The notes: generated by a model from the sequence alone, not told the origin. A stretch of 40,685 bases of DNA from Chytridium lagenaria (GCA_025449115.1 JAHLKC010000222.1:1-40685), one strand, 5' to 3'; shown: positions 18,250 to 30,078, numbered from the stretch's first letter. Program-made: numbers and translations.

Positions 18250-19380
18250 CCAAACCTATTTTGATGAGTACTAACCCCTTTCGCTGGAGATGCTCGGAAT
18301 GATCGATGCCCGTCTTTGTGAAGCAACGGGTCGCAAAAATGAATTTTATGGCGGAATGGCGGTGATTATGGTTGGAGACCTCGACCAGCTTCCACCGGTC
18401 ATGCAGTCTCCGGTTTACAAATCTGTTCCGCCAAGAAGCCATTAGCCATACGAGGTAAGGCTGCCTAAGACAAGTTCCAGAGGACTATTCGACTTGAGCA
18501 ACGCCATTGTCAAGCTCATGTGGCCAATGACCCAAAGCAAGAGATTTTTCGGGAGATGCTTATAGGCCTTCGCGAAGGAATATTCACTGAAGAGCAATGG
18601 CGGTTTCTTATGATGCAAACTCCGGGTAATTTGACGGCGGCTGGACAAGATCTTGAACGCGACTTTGGTAATGCAACGCGCCTCCACACGGCCAATTCCA
18701 AGGTCGATCAACATAACGTCAGCTGCCTCCGTAAGCTCAACAGATCCATTGCTCGTATTGTCGCAATTAATGATTCCGGTCGACATCTACCTGCGTACAG
18801 GTATAACGGTTTGGAAAACGTTCTCTACTTTGCTGTCGGTGCGCAGGTCTCCCTGACCAGCAACATACTACCAGAAGCAGGCCCCACCAACGGAGCGCTT
18901 GGTTACATGCAGGACTTGGTTTACATAAACTACGGTGACGCCATGCCTTCATTAATTGTGGTGGATTTGGATGACTACGTGGCTCTCTGTTCTTTGGGGA
19001 TGCTGGTAAGATAAATTGGATACCTATTGGAGCCATGACTGCGGACTCGGACGACTATAAGTGCCATAGAACGCAATTCCCGCTGCGGCTTGCCTAAGCG
19101 ATGACATTCATAAGTTGCAAGGACAGACATTGTCCAAGGCTGTTGTTGATATCGGTGACGTTGTTGAGAGACGATCGGTATTTCATTTGTAGCGTTTTCT
19201 CGCGTCAAGCATTATTGTGATCTTTGTGTTCAACCATTTGCTTATGACCGCATCCAGAGGTTAAGAGAACATCAACTTTTACATGATCGTATACGTGAAC
19301 ATATCCGACCTGATACCCTTTATGTCTTTGGTCATGCTCTATCGACATGTTTGAACCCCCATTGCGCAGAGTGCACTTAG
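18250..19380 (+). pseudogene. PIF1/Helitron-type helicase fragment, decayed
   Basis: Broken frames together give the C-terminal two thirds of a PIF1-family helicase: a Walker-B-like FDEY with an in-frame stop, GMIDARLCEATGR, motif III-like VGDLDQLPPV, RLEQRH, then GAQVSLTSNILPEAG and GALG. The C-terminal helicase motif IHKLQGQTLSKAVVDIGD follows, with FVAFSRVKHY in the position of the usual YVALSRV. The Walker A N-terminus is missing and at least four frameshifts or stops occur. PIF1 helicases of this kind are common in fungal genomes as Helitron transposases or as dispersed helicase families. No Rep/HUH nickase is visible, so assignment to Helitrons is inference. Confidence 0.82.
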
Positions 19381-20159
19381 GTTACCTTTTCTATATATTC
19401 GTCCTTTTTCTTTTTTCCCTTTTCGTCTATTCGTCTATTCATATTTTCGTCTTTTCGTCTTTTCTGCTCACGTTGTATCTCCTTACAGATATTATGTATT
19501 TATTAATTTATAAATAAAACCAAAGATTTTATAGTGATTTCAATAGACTTCACTAACTAGAGCTTTTACCACCTGATTAATCCAAACCAACGGTTTGGAT
19601 TACCCTATCAAAAGGGCGAGCTGCAAGGCATCGCCTTACTATCTTAAATATTATTTAGTGTCATTACTAAGTTAGTAGCATGCCATCAATGTAGGCACGT
19701 CCTAGAAGAACCTCAATATTGTAATTTCACTAAGTCGCTGCAATATTTTTCATAATCGGAATATTTATTACGAATTTGGTGAGAAAAAGGTGTGCCGCCG
19801 AAGCCTGCCTCCTGTTGACATTAGCAAACTGCATCATTTATCCATATTAATTTATCCATATTATATCTTGTTCCGCGTTATAAATATTTTAATCCAGCTC
19901 AATTTTATTGTTTATTAATTTTATTACCCATTACTTACAAATTATTATTATAGATGAATTGAAGAGATAAAATGATAAATAGTAGACGATGTTCTTAGTG
20001 AAGGTATAAAGAATTTGAAAATTTCAAAAACGAAAACGTAAAAATCCATCTGCTATAACCTTCTACCAAACGGACACGGTGTTTTTCGTGATGCTTGCGA
20101 TAAATGGTTTGACCACAAGAGTAAAGGGGATAGGAACAAAAGTAGGACCCTAGTAGGTC
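19381..20159. other. A+T-rich non-coding stretch with an 11-bp hairpin
   Basis: No gene is seen. A perfect inverted repeat, TAATCCAAACC / GGTTTGGATTA with a 3-nt loop, occupies 19578-19602. A smaller one, GGCGA/TCGCC, follows at about 19614-19636. Hairpins near an element end fit a Helitron 3' terminus, but no clear CTRR end follows, so this remains open. Confidence 0.55.
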
Positions 20160-20800
20160 AATTAAGTTGAAGGATTATGAAGGATTGATGGATGGGTGCG
20201 GTACATGGATGGATGGATGTACGGTGGATGGGCGGATGGGCAGTGAATGGAAGGGGCGAAGGTAGGTGAATGGACGCGGAAGCATATGTAGATGAATTGA
20301 CCATCAGGGGATTTGAACCCCTGAACGGTCGATACAGAGTTCCCCACGTTAAAAAAATCAAGAACTAGTGGAATTAATGAAGTGGACGCAGGTGGGTGAA
20401 TATGACAATGGGGAGATGATGGGGGGAAGGATAAATTGATGAATGGATGGAAAGATGAATGGATGAGATAAAGAGAGGTGGATGGGACGGGATAGGCGGG
20501 AGGTAAGTATAGGGCTAGAAGGTGAAGGGAGTAGGATGGGTTAATGGAATCCGGATGTATGGGAGGATGGAGAGATGGTGTGGAGAATTGGCGGGGGATG
20601 GGTGAATGGATGGATGGAAGGATGATGGATGAGATGGAGGACCCGGCGTATGGATGGATGGGGAAAGGAAGCGGATGAATGGATGCGGACGGTTGCGCTG
20701 GATGGGTAGTGGAGTGGGTGATGACGGATGTGATGGGATGGATGGATGGGGGTGTATGGATGGGGGTGGATGGTGATGGAGGGAGGCGGGGATGCGATTC
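20160..20800 (+). repeat. GGATGG-type degenerate minisatellite tract
   Basis: The + strand is made of GGATGGATGG, GGATGGG and GTGGATGG variants with almost no C. Read on the minus strand it is CCATCC-rich, the same compositional class as 6175-6770. The long minus-strand frame here encodes only serine/proline/histidine-rich low-complexity sequence and is not a gene. Confidence 0.8.
20299..20330 (-). other. tRNA-like minihelix hairpin 6 (minus strand)
   Basis: On the minus strand: outer stem GACCGTT/GATGGTC (7 pairs with two G-T), one unpaired C, inner stem AGGGG/CCCCT (5 bp), and loop TTCAAAT, which fits the T-loop consensus. It is 32 nt long with exactly the same layout as hairpin 1 at 6126, but with an unrelated acceptor stem. 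It sits in a tract that is C-rich on its own sense strand, as hairpins 1-4 do. No full tRNA cloverleaf can be built around it. Confidence 0.7.
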
Positions 20801-20864
20801 GAGCGGGGGTGGGATGGCCGTCATGACGGCCTCTTCGGCGGCCTCTCAAGAGCGAAACTTGTGA

Positions 20865-21195
20865 AAGGAAGAAATATGTTAATATTATTAATAATAATTA
20901 TATTTAAAATCTATTAATAAAATAAATAAAATAAAACAATTAGGAATCTTCTCTTTTCACCTTTCCTCCTCCTCCTCTTCCTCCTTGATCCGGTGAAGCG
21001 ATTTAAACAGTATAAGAGAACAACATCGGTGGAGACAGGGTGTCGCTTTAGAGACGGCCTAACATCCATCCATCATTTCGCGTCATTCCATTTCATCCAT
21101 TCATTCGTTCATCTATACATAAACCCTCATACATACATACACCTGCGTAAAAGCATAACAGCTAAGACGATGATGCCACCGAACAGCATAGAGAA
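20865..21195. other. Non-coding spacer
   Basis: An AT-rich run (20875-20940), then 'tcctcctcctcttcc' and 'catccattc' microsatellite-like stretches. I see nothing to assign here. Confidence 0.6.
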
Positions 21196-21199
21196 GAAA

Positions 21200-24100
21200 A
21201 AGTCCTTTTAAAGGATACCGTCTATGTGGATGAGGATGAAGGCGACGATGAAAGCTACGAGGATGACGATGAGGAATATGATATGAAGAGGAGGAGGACG
21301 AGAAGGAAGAAGGCGACTACTTTGACATTCACCATAAAATACCACCACATCCCCACCATCAACCACACATCACCTCGGTCTAGGAGTGGGTGCCAGAGCG
21401 GGTGGTGACAGATTATCATCCACAAGAGACCCCTCTTTCAAAAGAATAAAATCGTGGTATACTCTGGTGTATGACTACCGGACAGTAGATTCAACAAGAA
21501 GCCAAGGTTTTGTGATGGGAGGTTATCGAGGTTGAGTTTTGTCTGTCTGCACTTTATGGTGGTGGGTGTGGTCATGACGGCGGTGTGGTGCCCGTCATCT
21601 TGTTAGTGGTGTTCCGGGGATTATTAGAAGTAAAGTCGAGGGATTTGATGGAGATTCCTTACAAGTTGACAGGTGAGCTTATTACCTATCTCTATCATTC
21701 TCATTACGATTGTTCAAGTAACTCTACTAAAACGTCACCCTCATCTACTCTCTTATAATGGACATTAATCAGTTCACTACAACTGGTGTAGAGTTTTCTT
21801 TCAAGTCAACGATCCCTTCATTCTTTCCCATACCCATACACGTAGAACTGGAGCCATGGACGTAGTCATGCAAGCGAAGCTACCATCATCATCTCTCGAC
21901 AACACCACCACCACCTCCCTTCAACCATCACAATGATGACAGTCACCCTCCCCTCCCTCTATTTCCGAGTTTCGGATCCTCTCGCCCTCGATTTCACGTC
22001 CACAGCAACTTTACGGATCCTCAAGGCATGGCCAAGTTGATTCAGATGATGTCGAGAAAGGGTGGGTGGAGGGTGTGGTGTTGAACGGGATTGACTGTGC
22101 AAGTCTTTGGAATTACATTTTATAGAGGGTTGCAGGTGGAAAAGACGTTTGTGTTGGGTGGAGCTGTCAAGAGTGATTTCAAGGAGGTGGTGAAAGGGTT
22201 GCCGGGGTTTTTGAAGGCACAGAAGCTAAGTGAGTATTTCGATCGGAGCGAAAGATGTAGTAGTCTGTGCTTGTGAACGAAGCGAGTATATATTATTTTA
22301 TTATTGCCTACGATACTACCATGTTTTACATATCGTGCTTAGCTCGCTTTTATTTATCCTGTCCCTCCCTTATACTCTTAAACGAAACTGACGACTTTTT
22401 AAATACCAGACTCTATTATTTTGAACCAATACAAGATGAACCAACTGTGGACATTCTTCCCAAACGCCACTTCTATATTCCCCTTGATCGCCATCGAGTC
22501 TCTCTCTCTCGCTATGAACGACCCGGGGATCCTTCTTACAACCACCGTCACCTTCGAAAATCCATCATCATGCGTCTTCCCCTCCCTCCCATCGACCTCT
22601 CGATCGCATTGGAAGATACCGCTCTCGCCCGAATCGGTCTCAAAGGTCTCAACATGACCTGGTCTCAACCGCCTTGACCTCGAAATGGGTCGACTTCCTG
22701 GATCCTCTCATCACATCCACCCCAACCTCCATCTCCTCCATCCTCCATCCTCACAAAAACCCTCTCAACCCTCTTATTCTCCGAACCCCACCGCAGACCC
22801 AAACATCACCATCGGATGCCTAGGTCCCATCCGTGTTCTCTCCAACCACAACCGGCCAATGGCTCTCCCAAATCTCTCACCCACTCATCCTTCGTCTCCC
22901 ACTCTCCGACATCACTCAATCCCTCAATCTCGCCCCCCTCCGCTCCCTCCTTTCCCCTTCCTCAACGGCACCGAACTCCTCGCACTCCTCTCAAACGCCT
23001 CCCTCTCCGCCACAGTCCGCAATATAACAATCAACGCAGGCGTGGTCCTCTATTCCCAAATTCCTACCCCTCCCAGATCGCACCAACGTGAATTTCGGAT
23101 TCTCAGCAGGTGTCGGACATCCCGATGATGAGGAAGCGGCGTTGACGGCGGAACTTGGTGATTTAGATGTCACGACAGATGAAAACGCGATTCGGGTTGG
23201 GGTTGTGGCGAATGTTAAGACGGTGATTACTGAACGTGCTGCAACGAGTCTTGCGAAAACGTTGAACCAGATCCTTGCGTATAACGCTACACCGACACTG
23301 ATCAAGGTTGCGGGACTGGATGCGTTTTACCTGGCGACAAAAAAGAGCTTTATGTGGGCGGAAAAGGGTTTGAAAGGATTGGTGCTTAATGTCACCATCC
23401 CCTGTATAGACGTGGGTGGTGTGGTGGCGGCGATATCTAAAAACGGTCTCCCATCTCCCTTCGCAAACCTCTCCCTCTCTCAAATGAAATCCTACCCGGT
23501 TTTGAAGTCAGCGGTGGGCTGAGCGTTGACTTGAAGGACATTAAATAGGTTGGGAAAATCGTTGTGGATGTCGGATACCTTAGTCTTGACGTTTTAGCGG
23601 GTACGGATAGGATTAATGAAGGTTGAGATGGCGATGGGTTTAAATTTAACAAGCGGAGGTGGATGGAGTTCACTTATCGCCGTCGCAGTGTTTGGCGCGT
23701 AAATCCGATGCGTTTACAACTGATTAGGGGATGTTGTGGATGCGGTGCTGAATGATGGAGATGAGCGATTGTGGGTGTCACTGGGTTGAGAGTGGGGTGA
23801 GATCGCGGCTTTTTAGAGGCGGGTGGTGGAGATTAAAACGGGGCGGGTGAAGGAGATTGTTGGAGGAGTTGTGGAGGGGGCTGTGGAGGGGGGTGCTTGA
23901 AGGTGGAGCGATTGTGAAGGTTGGGGATGTGGGAGTTGAAGTTCTGGATGCGGGTAATGTAGGGATTGTTGTTCGAGGTGCGTGGGGGAGGGGTGTTGGA
24001 CTTGGAGATGAGATTGGGGGTGTGGATTTGGTGAGATTTGATTTTCGTGTGGTTTCGTTTCTTTTTTTTTTTATGTTCTTCATTTATTTCGGTTATACTA

Positions 24101-24909
24101 ATGTATCCTCTTGTATGGCTTTAAAGAATGTCAACATTGACGAACAAACCCGCAGTCTCTCCCGAATCGCTGTCAGCCCTATCTCTATCCCGATCACACC
24201 TTCCACCAGTTTTACCCTCGACCTTACCGCTTTCCTCGCCGTAAATGGTACAGCAACAGGTGCCACAGACTCCACATCAGCCTTCCTCCAAAACGGTTTA
24301 CGAATCCATTACCGTTTCCCCGCAAAACCTTTATACTTCTTTTATCATCACAAACGTCATCCTCCCCTCCCCGTCGGGTGGAATCGCCAATGCAACGATA
24401 AACCAATTAGAGGACATTAGATTAGATTGGTCCAAAGCTTCTTGAGAGCGTGCTTTTCGGGAAAGCGAACAACAGACTCGTTGATTTTTTGGGAATTTAC
24501 CAACAGAAGAATCTATTGCAGCAACGGATTTATCCTTAAACACCGTATCGCTCATCACCTCCTCCCCTCAAACATCACCCTCTCCGTTACAGGTGTGCTC
24601 ACAAACCCCTCCAAAGCATCCGTCATCCTCCCCACTGCCTCAATCGAGCTCTTGATCGCCACCATCCCGTCCATCCAAACCGCAATTCGGGATCTCCGCC
24701 TCCCACGTGAGCTAGGGGGTGTACCAGATGTTGGGGGGATTGTGGAGACGCTTGGCATTCAGGTTAGGGGGGTTGATGTTGAGACGAGAACGGGGAAGGT
24801 TTTAGGAGTCGGTGCGAGGGTGGGCTTGACTTTGCCTTTTAATGTTGAGGTGAGGTTGGGAAGGGGGGCGGGCAGATATGAGGGGAAGGAACGCATCTTT
24901 CATCGTTGA
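21200..24909 (+). pseudogene. Membrane protein with repeated LEA-2/DUF3712-like modules, part 1 (broken)
   Basis: Pieces in several frames fit one large fungal membrane protein. First comes an acidic then basic N-terminus (DEDEGDDESYEDDDEEYD, then KRRRTRRKK near 21230-21320). A hydrophobic segment (FVCLHFMVVGVVMTA, about 21535-21580) follows, then beta-rich modules such as FGFSAGVG and GDLDVTT...IRVGVVANVKTVI (23088-23260). The last modules are near 24790-24870 (LGVGARVGLTLPFNVEVRLG). This resembles fungal DUF3712-type proteins, which have a cytosolic tail, one membrane segment and repeated LEA-like domains outside, but the match is from memory of the family's style. Stops and shifts exceed what short introns explain, so I call it broken. 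A heavily spliced gene remains possible. Confidence 0.42.
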
Positions 24910-25016
24910 CCGTCGCACTCTAATCCCTCAATATTGTTTCCTGATGCCCACCCACCCCTCGGCTTGCTCCGCATGGGACCGACAAACCACAACTGAAGAG
25001 CGGACATGGCGGAGTC

Positions 25017-27760
25017 ACCCAAGTGGATTCCTCATAAATTGCCATTTTTCTGTGATATACAGTACATGCTTGAGACGGCGTCGGCTGCGCTTAGCGTCCT
25101 GTCTTTAGTCTACATTGTGGGTTCGGCGGCCATCCATCACCATCGTATGAACAGGCATCTCAAGCAACCCTACAGGAGAAACTAGTCCACTCTTAGAGCC
25201 CAATAGTTCTGGACGTCATGTCAACAATGGACAATCTGGGCAGGATACCCGGCATCATCGTAGGATGCTTTGGGGTACTTACCTTTGCTAGCATTGTCAT
25301 CGCATCGTTGATTGCAGTAGATTCATTCACTTGTGGAGGTTTATGGGTCGTGTTGGCTAGCATCCAGGCTCTTGCATGGGTAATTCTTGTTTGTTCACTT
25401 TCAAGTTTAATTTGATGTGGTAGATGACATCTTTATCCTTCTTTGGCGGCAGAGACTGTGAACGAGGGTGCGGACTTCGCATCATTACGAGTTGCTCCCA
25501 TATTTTAACCTTCTCAACATCTTACATCATCTCCTAAGTTTCCGTCACTCTCGATGCCATCCACATTGCCTCAACCTCATCCATCCTCTCTACCACCTCC
25601 TAGCATTCACTCTCACTGGATCCATCCTTTTATTGAACGTCCATCGTTTTGCGGTTGTCGATGACGCAGTTGAATCCACTCGCGACGCTTTTTAGTGCGA
25701 GCAATTTACCCATTCCTTCCCGGCGATCCGAGGCCAATTTCCTCAGCACCCTGTATTTTTCTTGGATTAACCCCATGATGAGAATGGGGGAGAAGAAAAC
25801 ATCGACTATGGAGGACGTTCCTGAATTGCCCGAGTCTGATCGCCCTCAGAATGCTGTCAAGAATTTGATGCGTTGCGGTAAGTTTTCTGATCCTTCGTTG
25901 ATGTACAGTTTTCAACCGCAACCACGTTTTTTTAAACGCAATCTAGGTCTAAGTACAAAAGTATCTTCTCAGAGTTATTGCGATGGAACGTATTGCAATC
26001 ATGACTCAGCTGCTCCTTGGTTTGGGCTCTACTTTTTCGTCTCTCGCGGACCAGCAATGCTTTACAAGTAAAGTACAACAGTCGTTTTCCTTCATGTTGA
26101 TTAACTCTGTCTAGGATATTGACGTTATTGGCCAAAAAGACGTTTGATCATTGAATCCTTCTTTTACGTGACTATTCTCGGCCTTACGACTCTTCTACGT
26201 CCCTTATTCGACGCTCAAGGAAGGACCATTGGTGTTCTCGCTGGTTTCCGTGCCAAAATCGCCCTCGTCAACGAAATCTACGTCAAGAGTATGAGGCGTC
26301 GTGCTCCGACAGCTTCCAACGATACGAAATGACAGCGACGACGACGACGAAGACAACGATAGCGAGATGAAGAGCCTGGAAAAGGCAGCAGCACAGGACG
26401 TATCATCAACTTCTCACTTCGGATGCTGAACGGATTCGGTCGTCGTTTCTCGATTTTTCGGATATCGTTATCGTCCGATGCAGATTATCTTTACTGTCAC
26501 TGCTCTCTTTTATGTCGTTGGGTGGCCTGCTGTAGTTGGTTTGGCTATCTTGTTGTCGACGATGCCTGTCTCGTATTATGTCGCGAAGATGGAAGAGTCT
26601 GCTTATGATAAGCTTTCAGATTCTACTGACAAGAGGACTAACGCTGTCAATGAGATGTTGCAGGGTATCAGGGTCATAAAGGTATATAGTTTTTATCTTC
26701 ATATACTCTGCACAGCTAACTCTTGTGCTTTTCATAACAGTACTTTGCTTGGGAACCCGCTTTTTTGAAAAACTTCGTAGCCTTCGGTCTGCCGAATTAA
26801 ACAACTTGATTCATTTCTACGTGATCCGCTACGGACATCTTTATCGTTCTTGCGCCCCGTTTTCGTTGCCTTCTTTACCCTATTACCATCACTCAAGTTG
26901 CTGGTCAAACCTTGGACGCGAAGAAGGCCTTTACCTGTATCACTCTCTTCAACACGCTACGAGTTCCACTTGATGCCATCCGGCAGCGCTTCGTGATATC
27001 CTGCAGTTAAGGGTGTCGTTGAGAAGGATTGAAGGTTTTCTTGAGGAACCGAGTTGGAGAGGTTTCAAGAAGGATATGGTGATGATGTCACTACTGGAAA
27101 TGTTGGGTTTGAAAATGGATGCTTCAGTTGGGATGATTCAATGACGCATGCAGCGTTGATCATGATACCTCTTTAAAGGAAACAACGCCTACTCAACTCC
27201 TCCCCATTGAAGTCCTCAAAAGACTCTACCCAGGCACTCTCGTCAGACGCCGCATCGACCTCCACCTCACAGATCGAGGCCTTTAACCTTCGTAACCTCA
27301 CCCTCTCCTTCCCTACTGGCGGCCTGACAGCCATCTGTGGTCCAACTGCCTCTGGCAAGTCATCACTCCTTCAAGCTCTTCTTGGTGAAATGCACCGTAT
27401 TTCCGGAAGTGTTTCCCTGCCCTTGAAAAACAAGAACGTGGCCTACGTCGCTCAAACCTCGTGGTTGAGGAATGCTACCATCAGGCAAAACATCTTGTTT
27501 GGAGAACCTTATTATCCTGAGAGGTATTCGAAAGTCGTTCGTGCATGTGCTTTGGGCGGATTTGAAAAATCTGGAGTGTGGCGATTTAACCGAAATCGGA
27601 GAAAAAGGTACAATTACCTTTTTTTTTTTTTTGTATACCGGGTTTCTCTGATATTCTCTCAGGCATCAACCTTAGCGGTGGCCAAAAGCAAAGAATTTCT
27701 CTCGCTCGCGCAATCTACTCCAGGAGGGGTGGGGATCGCTGGTTGGCGTTAGGGAGCTGA
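25017..27760 (+). pseudogene. ABCC/MRP-type ABC transporter, truncated and broken
   Basis: Order of recognisable parts: N-terminal membrane segments (TASAALSVLSLVYIVGSAAI near 25070-25130, and 25218-25415); the MRP linker (STLYFSWINPMMRMG, then DVPELP); transmembrane domain 1 (LLRPLFDAQGR, LAGFRAKIALVNEIYVKSMR); the GWPAVVGLAILL helices and IRVIKYFAWEPAFLKNF, which spans an intron near 26680-26740; and NGCFSWDD. The first nucleotide-binding domain then follows, with Walker A GPTASGKSSLLQ (27339-27374), Q-loop AQTSWLRNATIRQNI and signature LSGGQKQRISLARAIYS near 27670-27720. The sequence stops before Walker B, so NBD1 is incomplete and TMD2/NBD2 are missing. In-frame stops also occur. Some gaps are probably real introns. 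It lies between two pieces of a different gene. Confidence 0.85.
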
Positions 27761-27779
27761 GAGTTGGTGGGGTTGGAAG

Positions 27780-29100
27780 GGGAATAGTTTGGATATTAAA
27801 ACGGAATTAAAGTTTGAGGAAGGTGGCAATGCCGAGGATGCGGTAAGTTCTTTTCAAATGTTTCTTCTGTGTTTAGATTGTTTATTTTAACCCTTTCTTT
27901 GTAGATGGCAGCGCTTGTGAATGACGTTGTGTCGAATTCCCCGCAAACCTCCATTGATCTACGCATGCTCACATTCGGAGTTTCCGAGACGGATTCCATT
28001 ATGACGTTTTCAAAGGCGCGAATCCCAATGTCCATTGCCGCGCTTGTTCAAAGCATCCTTGGTGGACCTATTGACCTCTCCAACTCTGTCCGTACGCTCC
28101 TCACCAACACCCTCACCAACCCCAACGGGTCTGGCGGGATCGCAAGCCTCTGTCGACGTTCAATCCAATACTAAAATCCTCCTCGGTGCGACAGCTAGAG
28201 CCGATTTCTCGTTCCCGTTCTCATTGACAGTTCAAATTGGAGAGTTGAAGTGCGTAATGTGGATTTGGATGGGGTTGAGTTTGTGCAGGCAGCTTTGGAT
28301 GGGGTTGGGTTGAAGACTGGGGGGGAGAAGAGTTTGAAAGCAGACGTCGGAATTACAAGTGGGGAGGGGATTGCTGGGAAACTTTCAACCATTGTTTCGG
28401 CTTACACTATGAAAGGCGGGCCTGGGAAGTCTGCTGCGACGCTTCACGCTGGAGAGTATCTTGATGGGAGAAACAGCGAGTGATGTGATTACAATTTTCT
28501 CGAAACTCCGCATCGCTATTCCCGTTGATGCCGTGGTGGGCCGATTGCCAAGTATGCGGATGATGGGTTGACGAGTCTGTTGTGCGGATTTGGCGGGAAT
28601 GTGACTAGCACGAATCCGGATGGGAGTTTGAAGTTGACGCTTGGAAAGGATTTGGGTGTGACTGTGGAGGATTGTAATGATGCCCTAAGTGTTATTCGGG
28701 CAGGATTGAAGGGGGGTTTTGAGTTCCCACTTTCGATTTCAGCCAAAGTGCCGTTTTTCGGGGTTGGGATTGGGTTTGATGAGACCTGGCTTTCGATGTT
28801 GGAGTTTCTGGGGTGGATGTTTTGGGAAAGGACGGTCTGAGTTGAATGTTGATGCACGGATTGGGGTGATGGATTCTGAGCCGTTGGCGGATAAGATTGC
28901 GGTTATTGCTGATGCATTTTTCCAACGGGAAAGGTTTCCTGGGGATCTTGTGATTCGGGGATTGAGAATTGGGGAAGGAGAGGGAGTTGGTGCGTTCAGT
29001 AAAGTAGAAGTGCCGATCGGTTTGATATACTTGTGGAGGCGCTTGTGGGAGGGGTTGGGCGAGGCATTGATGTTTTGGCGCTTTTAAAGCAGTTCGGGTT
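27780..29100 (+). pseudogene. LEA-2/DUF3712-like repeat protein, part 2 (broken)
   Basis: Three related modules follow each other. Each has a beta-rich block and closes with an 'FSK-R/V-IP' signature: SIMTFSKARIPMS (about 28000), ITIFSKLRIAIPVD (about 28500) and VGAFSKVEVPIG (about 29000). Between them are LLGATARADFSFPFSLTVQIG and LNVDARIGVMDSEPLADKIA. The module style matches 23088-24870 upstream, so this may be the distal half of the same gene, separated from it by the ABC transporter fragment. At least two frame changes are needed to read through. The end is near the stop after GFGITKHLRNIGLY. Confidence 0.45.
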
Positions 29101-29264
29101 TGGGATAACAAAACATCTCAGAAATATTGGTTTATACCTCTTTAACTCTTATGGTATAAATTGATGGTAACCTATTGATGCGGATAAACACCTCATTCCT
29201 TTTTTTTTTTTATTCCTTTTTTTTCTTTTTTTCTTGTGGGACATTTATTATTGCGAGAGTTTGA

Positions 29265-29783
29265 GTGAGTGAAACATCTAATTCTTCTCTTCACTCAACC
29301 CACCTCCCAGGCACGATAACATCTCCTAAACCCCACGCTGCTCGTAGTGTCTATGAAAAAGCCACAAACGTCCCGTTTCAAAAGGTCGACGATCTTGCCG
29401 AGTTGTGGTGTCAATATGCAGAGATGGAGCTACGGCTGAGATTGCCCAAGGGTGTGTTGAAGATTATGGGTAAAGCGACGGCGCCACCTAGAATTTCCAT
29501 AGGCTCCTCAACACAATGGAGCCTCAACAACCTCTTCAACGACCTCCCCGACGACAGCCTCGTAGACAGTCTCCTCAACGGCCTCGGCGACGGGAACGAC
29601 CTCAGAGACCATGGTTTCCTCAGCAGGCACGCAAGGCTCTTCAACAGTCTCGCCGACCACGACGTTCTTGAACTCAGTGACAAGTCAGGCGCAACCCCTT
29701 TCCACGTTGCTGCGGCGCATAATGCGGTGACGACTCTGCAGTTCATGGCAAAACTGCACCTTGGGGTTATGTTCGGGATGTGA
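29265..29783 (+). CDS. Chimeric ORF: SYF1-type HAT fragment + ankyrin-like end
   Basis: A 172-codon open frame. Residues about 26-56 (ARSVYEKATNVPF, then DDLAELWCQYAEMELR) are a HAT repeat very like the splicing factor SYF1/XAB2, where a similar segment normally continues with more HAT repeats. Here it passes into unrelated sequence. Residues about 83-125 are leucine/aspartate-rich, and about 136-165 read DKSGATPFHVAAAHNAVTTL, an ankyrin-repeat pattern. Full SYF1 is far longer (about 800 residues), so this is a captured or rearranged fragment. Whether it is expressed is unknown. It stands just after other gene fragments. Confidence 0.55.
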   Translation: MSETSNSSLHSTHLPGTITSPKPHAARSVYEKATNVPFQKVDDLAELWCQYAEMELRLRLPKGVLKIMGKATAPPRISIGSSTQWSLNNLFNDLPDDSLVDSLLNGLGDGNDLRDHGFLSRHARLFNSLADHDVLELSDKSGATPFHVAAAHNAVTTLQFMAKLHLGVMFGM

Positions 29784-30078
29784 CAATGTAATGTGTAAGT
29801 ACATTTGTTTTATCCACTCTATGTTTCTAATTCAATGATTTTTTCCATTGACTCAATTATTAATTAAATTCAGGGACCAGGTAACTTCAGCAACCGTTGT
29901 CACCTTGATCTAACAGTTTTTTTAGTATTTTAATTATAGTTCTCTATTTTATATTGTGTTTTCTTTTATCATAATTGTTTTTTTGATATATTTTTTTTAT
30001 TTGTTTTATGATATTTTTAAAGAACGTGGTTGATTACCCGTTCTTCACTGTTCTTGGAGGTGGCCACCCTCGCATTCC

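Noticed and set aside
20281..20370. A complete tRNA gene on the minus strand
   Set aside because: The T-arm is excellent, but no D-arm, anticodon arm or A box can be folded at normal distances. The pairing partner of the 3' acceptor strand is immediately adjacent.
20162..20824. Long minus-strand open frame in the GGATGG tract
   Set aside because: It is serine/proline/histidine low-complexity and reads through a minihelix hairpin, so it is a repeat artefact.
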